Source of the DNA: Oscillospiraceae bacterium
Lineage (GTDB): Bacteria; Bacillota; Clostridia; Oscillospirales; UBA644
NCBI GenBank assembly: GCA_015067305.1
Contig: SVMT01000017.1
Span: forward strand, 1 to 45,352
DNA: 45,352 bases
Direction: 5' to 3'
Shown: piece by piece, positions 23,266-31,012 of the stretch
How the letters are laid out: each line of letters opens with the position of its first letter
Position numbering within the stretch: position 1 is the first letter of the stretch
Translations under genes and position numbers: made by a program
Notes under the pieces: generated by a model
What the model saw: only the letters and a program-made list of their open reading frames with translations
Databases searched by the model: none
Told to the model about the DNA's origin: nothing

Positions 23266-23341
23266 GGTGTACCTGGAGGGACTCGAACCCCCGACCCTTT
23301 GGTTCGTAGCCAAATACTCTATCCAGCTGAGCTACAGATAC
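23265..23341 (-). tRNA. tRNA-Arg (anticodon ACG)
   Basis: Read on the minus strand the gene folds as a complete tRNA. The acceptor GTATCTG pairs with CAGGTAC (one G-T), the D-arm contains AGCTCAGCTGGATAGAG, and the anticodon arm TTTGG-CTACGAA-CCAAA carries anticodon ACG. The T-arm is GGGGG-TTCGAGT-CCCTC, with the non-standard loop base G and one wobble in the stem. The discriminator is A and CCA is encoded. ACG is read after A-to-I editing in bacteria. A promoter (TTGATT at 23398-23403, 17 bases, TATTAT at 23375-23380) precedes it and a 17-base-pair terminator follows. Confidence 0.95.
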
Positions 23342-23374
23342 ACAGTTATTGGGTTGCTTAAATTCAGCTATAAT

Positions 23375-23403
23375 ATAATACCACAATAATTGAAAAAAAT
23401 CAA
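23375..23403 (-). promoter_or_regulatory. Promoter of tRNA-Arg
   Basis: TTGATT-17-TATTAT on the minus strand, about 35 bases before the mature 5' end. Confidence 0.65.
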
Positions 23404-23456
23404 GCCCTAAAGGCAAAATGTTTCAGGAAATTCATATTTCATCCTTTCGTTAAAGC

Positions 23457-23485
23457 TTGACTTTCTTATCATTACATGATATAAT
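23457..23485 (+). promoter_or_regulatory. Sigma-A-type promoter for the beta-helix protein gene
   Basis: TTGACT-17-TATAAT with TGA extended -10; AAAGGAG and the start codon follow within 30 bases of the expected transcription start, so the leader is short. Confidence 0.85.
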
Positions 23486-23512
23486 TAACACAAACAGAAA
23501 GGAGATTTTACA

Positions 23513-24793
23513 ATGATAGATATAAACAACTTTAAAGGTTTCACAGATAGCGATGTAATAGACAATGCCTTTGCAAATATCGACAGCGACAGAACTGTAG
23601 TTATTTCTCCGAGAATTTCTGATACTGAACCCGAACGAGATTGGTGGCTGATAGACAGAGCTATTCTTATTCCCGAAAACACCACTGTTATTCTTAGAAA
23701 TTGCAAAATAAAACTTTCAGATAAATGCCGCGATAACTTTTTCAGAACCGCAAATTGCGGCTGGGGTATCGAAGATATAGAAGTTATCCACAATATCCAC
23801 ATTAAAGGCGAGGGAATTTGTCTTCTTGAAGGAGCTGACAATCCAAGGGCTACTGGTGATTCTGAAAAAATTTTAGCAAATCAGTGCCCCTACACAGATG
23901 AAGACCTTTGCAAATACGCAGATTGGATAGCGGAAGAAAACAGAGCAAGCGGCAAACCGACATTTGAAGAAAAACACAATCATTCTTTCGGAACAGATGC
24001 CGGCAAAGAAGGAGAAACTCAGTATGGAGATTGGCGAGGAATCGGAATTTTATTTGCAAATTGCGTAAATTTCTCCATAAGCGGCATAAAACTCGTGTGT
24101 ACTCACGGTTGGGGAATCTCACTTGAAGAATGTTCTTACGGAACTGTTGAAAAAATTGAATTTGAATCCACGATGTACAAAGAAATCGGTGGAATGCTTC
24201 ATAATATGGAAAATCAGGACGGTTTAGACCTTAGAAACGGTTGTCATCACATACTTATTTCAGACATTAAAGGAAGAACAGGTGATGATGTAATCGCACT
24301 TACAGCAATAGCTTTTGATAGAGAAGACTATTATAAAGGTGGGGGTCTAAGCACACATATAATGCACGAAGATTGGACAAGAAGAGATCGGAACATCCAC
24401 GACATTATAATCAGGAATGTCATAGCGTTTTCAAGTCTTTGTTTTACAGTAAGACTTTTGCCGGGAAACTGTGATGTTTACAATATTGTCATTGACGGTA
24501 TTATAGATATGTCCCCCGAAAACTTCAAAAAATTCGGAGCAACTCTTCTTCTTGGAAATTGTAACCCTGAATGGGGCAAAAGCGGATCAAAAGGAATGAG
24601 AAACATTTCAGTTTCAAATGTAATATCAAGAAGTTCTACTTGCATTCTCTTAGATGAAAGTATTTACGATTCCACATTTTCAAACATTGTCTGCTACGAC
24701 AACAACAGTCCATTATTCCTTAAAGACAAAAATGCAGAGCTTATCAATGTCAAAATATCAGGGACTACAAGCGAAATTATCAAAACCAAATAA
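23513..24793 (+). CDS. GH28-like right-handed beta-helix protein
   Basis: A 426-residue protein with the repeated short beta-strands and Asn/Gly turns of a right-handed parallel beta-helix. NQDGLDLRNG (~residue 234) and GRTGDDVIAL (~256) match the N-x-D and G-D-D active-site motifs of GH28 polygalacturonases. The later GHG and R-I-K motifs of classic GH28 are not evident, so substrate or mechanism may differ. It has no signal peptide, so if active it works on imported oligosaccharides, perhaps galacturonide- or rhamnogalacturonan-derived. A long leader sequence is absent; the ATG at 23513 has AAAGGAG in place. It is a single gene ended by a clear terminator. Base composition looks a little more A/T-rich than the neighbours. 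Confidence 0.78.
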   Translation: MIDINNFKGFTDSDVIDNAFANIDSDRTVVISPRISDTEPERDWWLIDRAILIPENTTVILRNCKIKLSDKCRDNFFRTANCGWGIEDIEVIHNIHIKGEGICLLEGADNPRATGDSEKILANQCPYTDEDLCKYADWIAEENRASGKPTFEEKHNHSFGTDAGKEGETQYGDWRGIGILFANCVNFSISGIKLVCTHGWGISLEECSYGTVEKIEFESTMYKEIGGMLHNMENQDGLDLRNGCHHILISDIKGRTGDDVIALTAIAFDREDYYKGGGLSTHIMHEDWTRRDRNIHDIIIRNVIAFSSLCFTVRLLPGNCDVYNIVIDGIIDMSPENFKKFGATLLLGNCNPEWGKSGSKGMRNISVSNVISRSSTCILLDESIYDSTFSNIVCYDNNSPLFLKDKNAELINVKISGTTSEIIKTK

Positions 24794-24810
24794 TCCACAT
24801 AAAAAGCAAG

Positions 24811-24843
24811 AGATCCTCGGTCAAACTCACCGAGGATCTTTTG
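24811..24843 (+). terminator. Intrinsic terminator of the beta-helix gene
   Basis: AGATCCTCGGT/ACCGAGGATCT form a perfect 11-base-pair stem around a 7-base loop, followed by TTT; flanking AGCAAG/CTTTTGCTT extends the pairing. Confidence 0.85.
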
Positions 24844-24892
24844 CTTCGAAAAGGAAGATAAGAAATGAAAAAAATTTATATTAACATCACGA

Positions 24893-25333
24893 TCAAGCTG
24901 TTTTATTATCAATATTTTGTTTGATAGTCCTGTTCTTGTATTCCTGTAGTTTCGCATTGAGTTCTTCGGCGCGTTTTTTATCCTGTATGCCGAGGAGTAC
25001 CATTGCGGGAATTCCCACAACTGAACAACAGCCGATTCCTATCAGGAGCATCGGAACAGTATCTATTATACCCAGATTCCAGGAAAATATCATCAGGACC
25101 GCAACTATTATTATAAAAAACACGATTCGGCGAAGAATGATCTTTTCTCTGAAAAAGTTGATGGACTCATAGATCACATCAAGTATGGGAACGATTGCGG
25201 AAAACACAAACACGAGCCAGAAGAAACGGCTGTCGCTGTTTTCCCAGATCAGGTCGATTACCAGTGCGGGAATACTCATTGTACCCATCATCAGGCAGTA
25301 GCTTCTGAAATAAGCCTTGATTTTATCCAACAT
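24893..25333 (-). CDS. DUF3021-like four-helix membrane protein
   Basis: A 146-residue protein with hydrophobic segments at about residues 12-28, 36-52, 68-86 and 90-112 and a charged C-terminal tail (DKKRAEELNAKLQEYKNR). Size, topology and position directly behind a LytTR-domain gene fit the DUF3021 family, whose members commonly pair with LytTR regulators and are thought to modulate them at the membrane. The gene starts 27 bases after the regulator's stop, with AAGGAG as ribosome site. The family call rests on context as much as sequence, and I saw no diagnostic motif. Confidence 0.65.
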   Translation of the reverse strand: MLDKIKAYFRSYCLMMGTMSIPALVIDLIWENSDSRFFWLVFVFSAIVPILDVIYESINFFREKIILRRIVFFIIIVAVLMIFSWNLGIIDTVPMLLIGIGCCSVVGIPAMVLLGIQDKKRAEELNAKLQEYKNRTIKQNIDNKTA

Positions 25334-25360
25334 AACGAAATTCTCCTTGTAAGATACTCA

Positions 25361-25798
25361 TTAAAGTCCGAGTTTTTTCTTGATAAACGGCACATACTGG
25401 CGTGAGATTATTATTTTCTCACCGTTGACAAGTTCAGCTATCAAGCGTCCGTTTGTTTCGGAACGAATGTTTCCGACTTTGCTGAGGTTTACTATAAAAC
25501 TTTTGCTGACTCTGATAAATGAGGATTCCTTGAATCTTTCCTCGATCTCATAAAGTCTGAGCGTCGTTTCATAGAATTCATTTTCGGTGTAAAAGAACAT
25601 TCTGTTATCGGTGGTCTCGAAATAAAGTATATCCGAAAGTCCGACGAAAAAATTCGCACCGTCTTTCTTACCCGGGATCGTATTGGCAAAGAGTCTGATG
25701 GTCTCTATCAGCTTTGACAAGTCCCCGTCGATCTCCCGACATTTTATCGTTATCTCGGTCTCTTCAACGTTGGAGTTATCTTCAATTATAAGCTTCAA
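25361..25798 (-). CDS. LytTR-domain DNA-binding regulator
   Basis: A 145-residue regulator whose C-terminal ~100 residues are a LytTR DNA-binding domain. The recognisable parts are DILYFETTDNRMFFYT, LYEIEERFKESSFIRVSKSF, IVNLSKVGNI and the final RQYVPFIKKKL. The N-terminal ~40 residues replace a receiver domain, so it is not a classic response regulator; signal input probably comes from the membrane protein encoded next. The start codon is TTG (25798), 9 bases after a strong GGGAGG; no ATG is suitably placed. The rare start may limit its amount. Autoregulation is usual for this pair but no repeat pair was found at the promoter. Confidence 0.88.
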   Translation of the reverse strand: MKLIIEDNSNVEETEITIKCREIDGDLSKLIETIRLFANTIPGKKDGANFFVGLSDILYFETTDNRMFFYTENEFYETTLRLYEIEERFKESSFIRVSKSFIVNLSKVGNIRSETNGRLIAELVNGEKIIISRQYVPFIKKKLGL

Positions 25799-25825
25799 GT
25801 TTGTGTACCTCCCGTTCGCAATATT

Positions 25826-25854
25826 ATTATATACGAAATCAAACTAAAAGTCAA
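25826..25854 (-). promoter_or_regulatory. Sigma-A-type promoter of the LytTR/DUF3021 operon
   Basis: TTGACT-17-TATAAT on the minus strand, without TGn extension. Together with the H2 and H3 hairpins it is all I see in the 25799-26180 gap. Confidence 0.8.
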
Positions 25855-25917
25855 CCCCTTGGAAAGCAAGTTGCATTTTAAAGGCAGTAAGTTGCAAAAA
25901 TACTGAATATTTTATAG

Positions 25918-26001
25918 ACGGGGAAACCATTTTTTGTAAAAATCGGTTTCCCCGTACCTCTTCCAAAAAAACTTTTGTATAAAACATTTTCAATGTTTTA
26001 T
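25918..26001 (+). repeat. Two-hairpin 3'-end repeat H2
   Basis: ACGGGGAAACC/GGTTTCCCCGT is a perfect 11-base-pair stem with interior ATTTTTTGTAAAAATC. ACCTCTTCCAAAAAAAC then leads to a second perfect hairpin, ATAAAACATT/AATGTTTTAT (25979-26001). Interior and tail match H5 almost base for base. Unlike the other members, it is not directly behind a gene in its own orientation. Confidence 0.7.
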
Positions 26002-26067
26002 GGGTAAAAAAATAAGATATCTACACAAATATCGGTCAGGAAATTATCATAATTCTTTTTTTACAGC

Positions 26068-26158
26068 TACTTTTTAGTACCCCAAACTTGCTTTTCTTTT
26101 GGGAAAGGGCGTGGGAAAACCTTTTGATTTTCACAAGAAAAGAAAAAGGTTTTCCCAC
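26068..26158 (-). repeat. Two-hairpin 3'-end repeat H3, likely terminator of the beta-CASP gene
   Basis: On the minus strand a perfect 15-base-pair stem (GTGGGAAAACCTTTT with its complement, 26111-26125 and 26144-26158) follows the gene ending at 26181. Then comes CGCCCTTTCCCAAAAG, and further on a small hairpin TACT/AGTA (26068-26079). Confidence 0.7.
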
Positions 26159-26180
26159 AAAATTCCTATCCTTTCAAAAT

Positions 26181-27791
26181 TCAGTCGTTTTTTATTCTGT
26201 CGCGGAGGCTGTCTATCTGAGAGGCGTATCTTGCAAGGTCCTTGTTAGGTCTGCCTTTACAGCTTTTGACGGTGGCAAGAAGTCTTTCGGCAGCTGCGAT
26301 AACTCTTTCGTAAGCCAGCTGAGCTTTATCCTTTTTGACCACTTTCTTTTCAACGGGGATACCCTGAGTAAGTTTTACTGGTTCGCCGCTGATAAGGTCA
26401 AAGCTTGTGCCGCTGTAAGGCGCAAAGGCATTGAATCCGTGTTCCCTGCGGAGGCATTCGGCAAAGGAAGCGCAAGCGATATCGTCGCCGTGGTTTACGA
26501 ATACCTGAGAGGGCTTCGTTTCAAATGAATTTATCCAATTCAGGAGCCCGTTCTTGTCTGCGTGACCGCTTATACCTGGGAGAAGTCCCACCTGAGCCCT
26601 GATATTTATCTCTTCGTTGAATATCTTTACTTTTTTAGCTCCGTCATAGATAATTCTGCCCAGAGTTCCCGCTGACTGATAGCCAACAAACAATATGAGA
26701 TTCTTTTTATCCCAAAGATTATGTTTGAGGTGATGTCTGATTCTGCCGCCCTCACACATACCGCTGGCGGAAATTATAACTTTCGGCGTGGGGTCAAAAT
26801 TTATGTTCTTTGACTCCTCGGAAGTGACGGAGATCCTGAGGTCATCAAAATAGATGGGGTTTATTCCCTGCTGTAAAACGGCTCTTGTTTCCTCGTCGAA
26901 GCAGTCTTCGGTGCATTGCAGGAAAATACCCGTGGCTTCATTTGCAAGTGGGCTGTCCACATACACGGGGAAATGGTCATGACCTTTCACCATGCCTTCA
27001 TTTTTGATCTGTCTTATAAAATACAGTATCTCCTGAGTTCTGCCCACGGCAAAAGACGGAATCACCACATTGCCGCCCCTGTCGAAAGTTTCCTGCAGGT
27101 AATCCGCAAGAAGCTCAACGGTATCGGCTTCTTTTGAATACTCGTGAGTTCTGTCGCCGTAAGTGGATTCAATAACCACATAATCCGCCTCTTTGACGGG
27201 CTTGGGGTCATTTATAATAGGTTTATTTGTATTGCCCACGTCGCCGCTGAAAACGATCTTTTTCTCAACGCCGTCCTCGGTTATCCAGACTTCAATGCAA
27301 GCGGAACCAAGCAAATGACCGATATCAGTAAATCTGACTCTAACATTTTCAAGTATCTGACGTTCCTCGCCATACTTGCAGCCCCAGAGATGTGAGATAG
27401 CTTCCTGCGCATCTTCGATATTATAAAGAGGCTCCACAGTCTCCCCGCCTGAACGCAAAGCCTTTCTGTTTTCCCATTCAGCATCGCTGACCTGGATATT
27501 TGCGCTGTCAAGAAGCATTATGCGGCAAAGAGCGCAGGTAGCTTCCGTTGCATAAACAGTACCTGTGAAACCGTTCTTATATAAAAGAGGTATTTTACCC
27601 GAATGGTCAATATGAGCATGGGTAAGCAAAACGCAGTCAATTTTTGAGGGTTCGACCATAAGGTCGGCATTTACAAAAGTATCCTTGCCCTGTTCAAGAC
27701 CGAAATCCACAAGAATATTTTTTCCGCCTGTTGAAATTAAAGTACAGCTGCCCGTTACTTCGTGCGCAGCGCCCAAAAAAGTAAGTTCCAT
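26181..27791 (-). CDS. Beta-CASP metallo-beta-lactamase-fold RNA-processing nuclease
   Basis: A 536-residue protein with all motifs of the beta-CASP branch of the metallo-beta-lactamase fold. Motif 2 is LTHAHIDHSG, motif 3 the His in DIGHLLGSA, and motif 4 the Asp in FSGDVG. The beta-CASP cap carries motif A (VIESTYGDRTH), motif B (SGHAD) and motif C (VNHGDD). These bind two zinc ions and cut RNA; family members act as endo- or 5' exonucleases in RNA maturation and decay. The C-terminal ~70 residues are a Lys-rich helical tail (EKKVVKKDKAQLAYER), possibly for RNA binding. I start at 27791 behind AAAGGA; the frame runs on to a TTG at 27809 without support. A single gene with no convincing promoter. 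Confidence 0.9.
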   Translation of the reverse strand: MELTFLGAAHEVTGSCTLISTGGKNILVDFGLEQGKDTFVNADLMVEPSKIDCVLLTHAHIDHSGKIPLLYKNGFTGTVYATEATCALCRIMLLDSANIQVSDAEWENRKALRSGGETVEPLYNIEDAQEAISHLWGCKYGEERQILENVRVRFTDIGHLLGSACIEVWITEDGVEKKIVFSGDVGNTNKPIINDPKPVKEADYVVIESTYGDRTHEYSKEADTVELLADYLQETFDRGGNVVIPSFAVGRTQEILYFIRQIKNEGMVKGHDHFPVYVDSPLANEATGIFLQCTEDCFDEETRAVLQQGINPIYFDDLRISVTSEESKNINFDPTPKVIISASGMCEGGRIRHHLKHNLWDKKNLILFVGYQSAGTLGRIIYDGAKKVKIFNEEINIRAQVGLLPGISGHADKNGLLNWINSFETKPSQVFVNHGDDIACASFAECLRREHGFNAFAPYSGTSFDLISGEPVKLTQGIPVEKKVVKKDKAQLAYERVIAAAERLLATVKSCKGRPNKDLARYASQIDSLRDRIKND

Positions 27792-27882
27792 AAATTCGAT
27801 TCCTTTCAAATGTAGTATTCTTTATACGGGGAAACATAGTCTTCCAAAACCATAATGCTGAAAAATACAGTTTGTATCGCAT

Positions 27883-28023
27883 GCTCCCTCAGTCAGCGGA
27901 GCTGACAGCTCCTCTCCCAACCACAAGTGGCGCAAACACGGCTTTGCCGTAGTTTGGAGGGAGCTCTATACAACCTCCCTCATAGAGGGAGGGGGACCGC
28001 GATTAGCGGTGGAAGGAGCCTGT
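27883..28023 (+). repeat. Dispersed palindromic repeat, compound copy R4
   Basis: It begins GCTCCCTCAGTCAGC, GGAGCTGACAGCTCC like R1-R3, then has an insert with AACCACAAGTGG and ACGGCTTTGCCGT hairpins. GGAGGGAGC and a second half with CTCCCTCATAGAGGGAG and ACCGCGATTAGCGGT follow, ending AAGGAGCCTG. It lies between two divergent genes and is, with the ppdK promoter, all I see in the 27792-28284 gap. Confidence 0.7.
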
Positions 28024-28197
28024 GTTATTTACCACAAATTTTTACACCCTGTTTATTATCCTATTTTAATTATATCACATACTTAATGAAAATTCAAGTA
28101 TTTTCCCAAAACTGCCGCAAAATCGTCTTATTGGCAAGGTTATTTTGGCAAAAGAGGTAAATAATAGCTTTGAACGAAAGAATTCAAAAAAATGTAC

Positions 28198-28226
28198 TTG
28201 TTATTTTCAGGATAATATGATATAAT
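28198..28226 (+). promoter_or_regulatory. Sigma-A-type promoter of ppdK
   Basis: TTGTTA-17-TATAAT with TGA extended -10; the ribosome site is AGGAGG, close to ideal. Confidence 0.8.
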
Positions 28227-28284
28227 ATCGGTTGTTAACTAACAAAGTTTATAAAACAAAGAAAATATTAGGAGGAAAAAAAGA

Positions 28285-30915
28285 ATGGCAAAAAAATATG
28301 TTTATCTTTTCTCCGAAGGTAACGCTACAATGCGTGAACTCCTCGGTGGTAAAGGTGCTAACCTCGCTGAAATGACACACATCGGTCTTCCCGTTCCTCA
28401 GGGCTTCACAATTTCTACTGAAGCTTGTACTCAGTACTATGAAGACGGCAGACAGATCAACGATGAGATCATGGCTCAGATCATGGAACACATCGAAAAA
28501 ATGGAAGGTATCACAGGCAAAAAGTTCGGTGACAAAGAGAATCCTCTCCTCGTTTCCGTTCGTTCCGGTGCTCGTGCTTCCATGCCCGGTATGATGGATA
28601 CTATCCTCAACCTCGGTCTTAACGAAGAAGTTGTTGAAACTCTCGCTGCAAAATCCGGTAATCCCCGTTGGGCTTACGACTGCTACAGAAGATTCATCCA
28701 GATGTACTCTGACGTAGTTATGGAAGTTGGTAAGAAATACTTTGAAGAACTTATCGACGAAATGAAAGTTGCTAAAGGTGTTACACTTGACGTAGACCTC
28801 ACAGCTGAAGACCTCAAAGAACTCGCTAACCAGTTCAAAGCTGAATACAAATCCAAGATCGGCTCTGACTTCCCCTCTGATCCCAAAGAACAGCTTATCG
28901 GCGCTGTAAAAGCTGTATTCCGTTCTTGGGACAACCCCCGCGCTAACGTTTACCGTCGTGACAACGATATTCCTTATTCTTGGGGTACCGCTGTTAACGT
29001 ACAGAGCATGGCTTTCGGTAACATGGGTGACAACTGTGGTACAGGTGTTGCGTTCACACGTGACCCCGCTACAGGCGAAAAGAAACTCATGGGCGAATTC
29101 CTTACAAATGCTCAGGGTGAAGACGTTGTTGCAGGCGTTCGTACACCTATGCCCATCGCTCAGATGGCTGAAAAATTCCCCGAAGCATACGCTCAGTTCC
29201 TCGATGTTTGCAAGATCCTAGAAGACCACTACAGAGATATGCAGGATATGGAATTCACCGTTGAAGACGGCAAACTCTACATGCTCCAGACTCGTAACGG
29301 TAAGAGAACAGCTCAGGCTGCCCTCAAGATCGCTTGCGACCTCGTTGATGAAGGCATGATCTCCGAACAGCAGGCTGTTCTTATGATCGACCCCAGAAAC
29401 CTCGACACACTTCTCCATCCCCAGTTCGACGCTAAAGCTCTTAAAGCAGCTAATGTTATCGGTAAAGGCCTTGGTGCTTCCCCCGGTGCTGCTTGCGGTA
29501 AAGTAGTATTCTCCGCTGAAGATGCTAAAGAATGGGCTGCAAGAGGCGAAAAAGTTGTTCTCGTACGTCTCGAAACATCTCCCGAAGATATCGAAGGTAT
29601 GAAAGCTGCTCAGGGTATCCTCACAGTTCGTGGCGGTATGACATCTCACGCTGCCGTTGTTGCTCGTGGTATGGGTAAATGCTGCGTTTCCGGTTGCGGC
29701 GAGATCGCAATGGACGAAGAAAACAAGAAATTCACACTTGCAGGCAAAACATACGTTGAAGGCGATGTAATCTCCATCGACGGTTCTACAGGTAAGATCT
29801 ACGGCGAAGCTGTTCCCACAGTTGACGCTTCCATCGCAGGCGAATTCGGCAGAATCATGGCTTGGGCTGATAAATATAGAGAACTCAAAGTTCGTACAAA
29901 CGCTGATACACCCGCTGATGCTAAAAAAGCTCGTGAACTCGGTGCTGAAGGTATCGGTCTCTGCCGTACAGAACATATGTTCTTCGGCGAAGGCAGAATC
30001 GACGCATTCCGTGAAATGATCTGCTCTGAAACAGTTGAAGAAAGAGAAGTAGCTCTTGCTAAGATCCTTCCCATGCAGCAGGCTGACTTTGAAGCTCTTT
30101 ACGAAGCTCTCGAAGGCACACCCGTTTGCATCAGATTCCTCGATCCCCCTCTCCACGAATTCGTTCCCACAGAAGAAGCTGACATCGCAGCTCTCGCAGC
30201 TACACAGGGCAAATCCGTAGAAAAGATCAAGGCTCTCATCGCTTCCCTCCACGAATTCAACCCCATGATGGGTCACCGTGGTTGCCGTCTTGCAGTAACA
30301 TATCCTGAAATTGCTAAGATGCAGACAGCTGCTGTTATCCGTGCAGCTATCAACGTTCAGAAAGCTCACGCTGACTGGAATGTTAAACCCGAAATCATGA
30401 TCCCCCTCGTAGGCGATATCAAAGAACTTAAGTTCGTTAAGAAAGTAGTTGTTGAAACAGCTGATGCTGAGATCGCTGCTGCAGGCGCTGACCTCAAGTA
30501 CGAAGTTGGTACAATGATCGAAATTCCCAGAGCAGCTCTTACAGCTGACGACATCGCTAAAGAAGCTGACTTCTTCTGCTTCGGTACAAACGACCTTACA
30601 CAGATGACATACGGCTTCTCCAGAGACGACGCCGGTAAGTTCCTCAACGCTTACTATGATACAAAGATCTTTGAAAACGATCCCTTTGCTAAACTTGACC
30701 AGACAGGCGTAGGCAAACTTATGGATATGGCTATCTCCCTCGGTAGACCCGCTAACCCCAACCTCCATGTTGGTATCTGCGGCGAACACGGCGGCGACCC
30801 CACATCTGTAGAATTCTGCCACAAACTCGGTCTTGACTACGTTTCTTGCTCACCCTTCAGAGTGCCCATCGCAAGACTCGCAGCAGCTCAGGCAGCTATC
30901 AAAGCTTCCAAATAA
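28285..30915 (+). CDS. ppdK: Pyruvate, phosphate dikinase
   Basis: An 876-residue enzyme, the usual length. It interconverts pyruvate + ATP + phosphate and phosphoenolpyruvate + AMP + pyrophosphate in the cytosol; in anaerobes it often runs glycolytically. The N-terminal ATP-grasp domain starts with FSEGNATMRELLGGKGANL and holds SVRSGARASMPGMMDT. The central swivelling domain has the phospho-histidine in GGMTSHAAVVARGMGK (~residue 455), with a regulatory Thr beside it. The C-terminal TIM barrel binds pyruvate (GLCRTEHMFF, GTNDLTQMTYGFSRDD, GICGEHGGD). Codon choice is strongly biased, pointing to high expression. It stands alone with its own promoter and terminator, though a glycosidase-like gene follows without a visible promoter. 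Confidence 0.97.
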   Translation: MAKKYVYLFSEGNATMRELLGGKGANLAEMTHIGLPVPQGFTISTEACTQYYEDGRQINDEIMAQIMEHIEKMEGITGKKFGDKENPLLVSVRSGARASMPGMMDTILNLGLNEEVVETLAAKSGNPRWAYDCYRRFIQMYSDVVMEVGKKYFEELIDEMKVAKGVTLDVDLTAEDLKELANQFKAEYKSKIGSDFPSDPKEQLIGAVKAVFRSWDNPRANVYRRDNDIPYSWGTAVNVQSMAFGNMGDNCGTGVAFTRDPATGEKKLMGEFLTNAQGEDVVAGVRTPMPIAQMAEKFPEAYAQFLDVCKILEDHYRDMQDMEFTVEDGKLYMLQTRNGKRTAQAALKIACDLVDEGMISEQQAVLMIDPRNLDTLLHPQFDAKALKAANVIGKGLGASPGAACGKVVFSAEDAKEWAARGEKVVLVRLETSPEDIEGMKAAQGILTVRGGMTSHAAVVARGMGKCCVSGCGEIAMDEENKKFTLAGKTYVEGDVISIDGSTGKIYGEAVPTVDASIAGEFGRIMAWADKYRELKVRTNADTPADAKKARELGAEGIGLCRTEHMFFGEGRIDAFREMICSETVEEREVALAKILPMQQADFEALYEALEGTPVCIRFLDPPLHEFVPTEEADIAALAATQGKSVEKIKALIASLHEFNPMMGHRGCRLAVTYPEIAKMQTAAVIRAAINVQKAHADWNVKPEIMIPLVGDIKELKFVKKVVVETADAEIAAAGADLKYEVGTMIEIPRAALTADDIAKEADFFCFGTNDLTQMTYGFSRDDAGKFLNAYYDTKIFENDPFAKLDQTGVGKLMDMAISLGRPANPNLHVGICGEHGGDPTSVEFCHKLGLDYVSCSPFRVPIARLAAAQAAIKASK

Positions 30916-30940
30916 GTTAAATATATAGCTTGATAATAGA

Positions 30941-30975
30941 AAAGACCTTGCAGGGATAATCTGCGAGGTCTTTTT
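30941..30975 (+). terminator. Intrinsic terminator of ppdK
   Basis: AAAGACCTTGCAG and CTGCGAGGTCTTT form a 13-base-pair stem (one wobble) ending in T5. The next gene starts only 38 bases on, so it probably depends on readthrough. Confidence 0.85.
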
Positions 30976-31012
30976 CGCACAAAAACACACCGATAAAAAA
31001 GGAATTAAGCTT

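Noticed and set aside
23513-24793. A full GH28 polygalacturonase with gene name
   Set aside because: Only the first two active-site motifs are visible; the GHG and RIK motifs are not, so the call was kept at GH28-like.
27825-27860. A further 3'-end hairpin repeat (ACGGGGAAAC, TCTTCCAAAAC)
   Set aside because: Only half-stem and linker resemble the family; the complementary arm is missing, so it is at most a decayed copy.
29218-30822. A 534-codon open frame on the minus strand inside ppdK
   Set aside because: It is the antisense shadow of a codon-biased gene: no ribosome site, Cys/Ser/Phe-rich translation and no recognisable domain.
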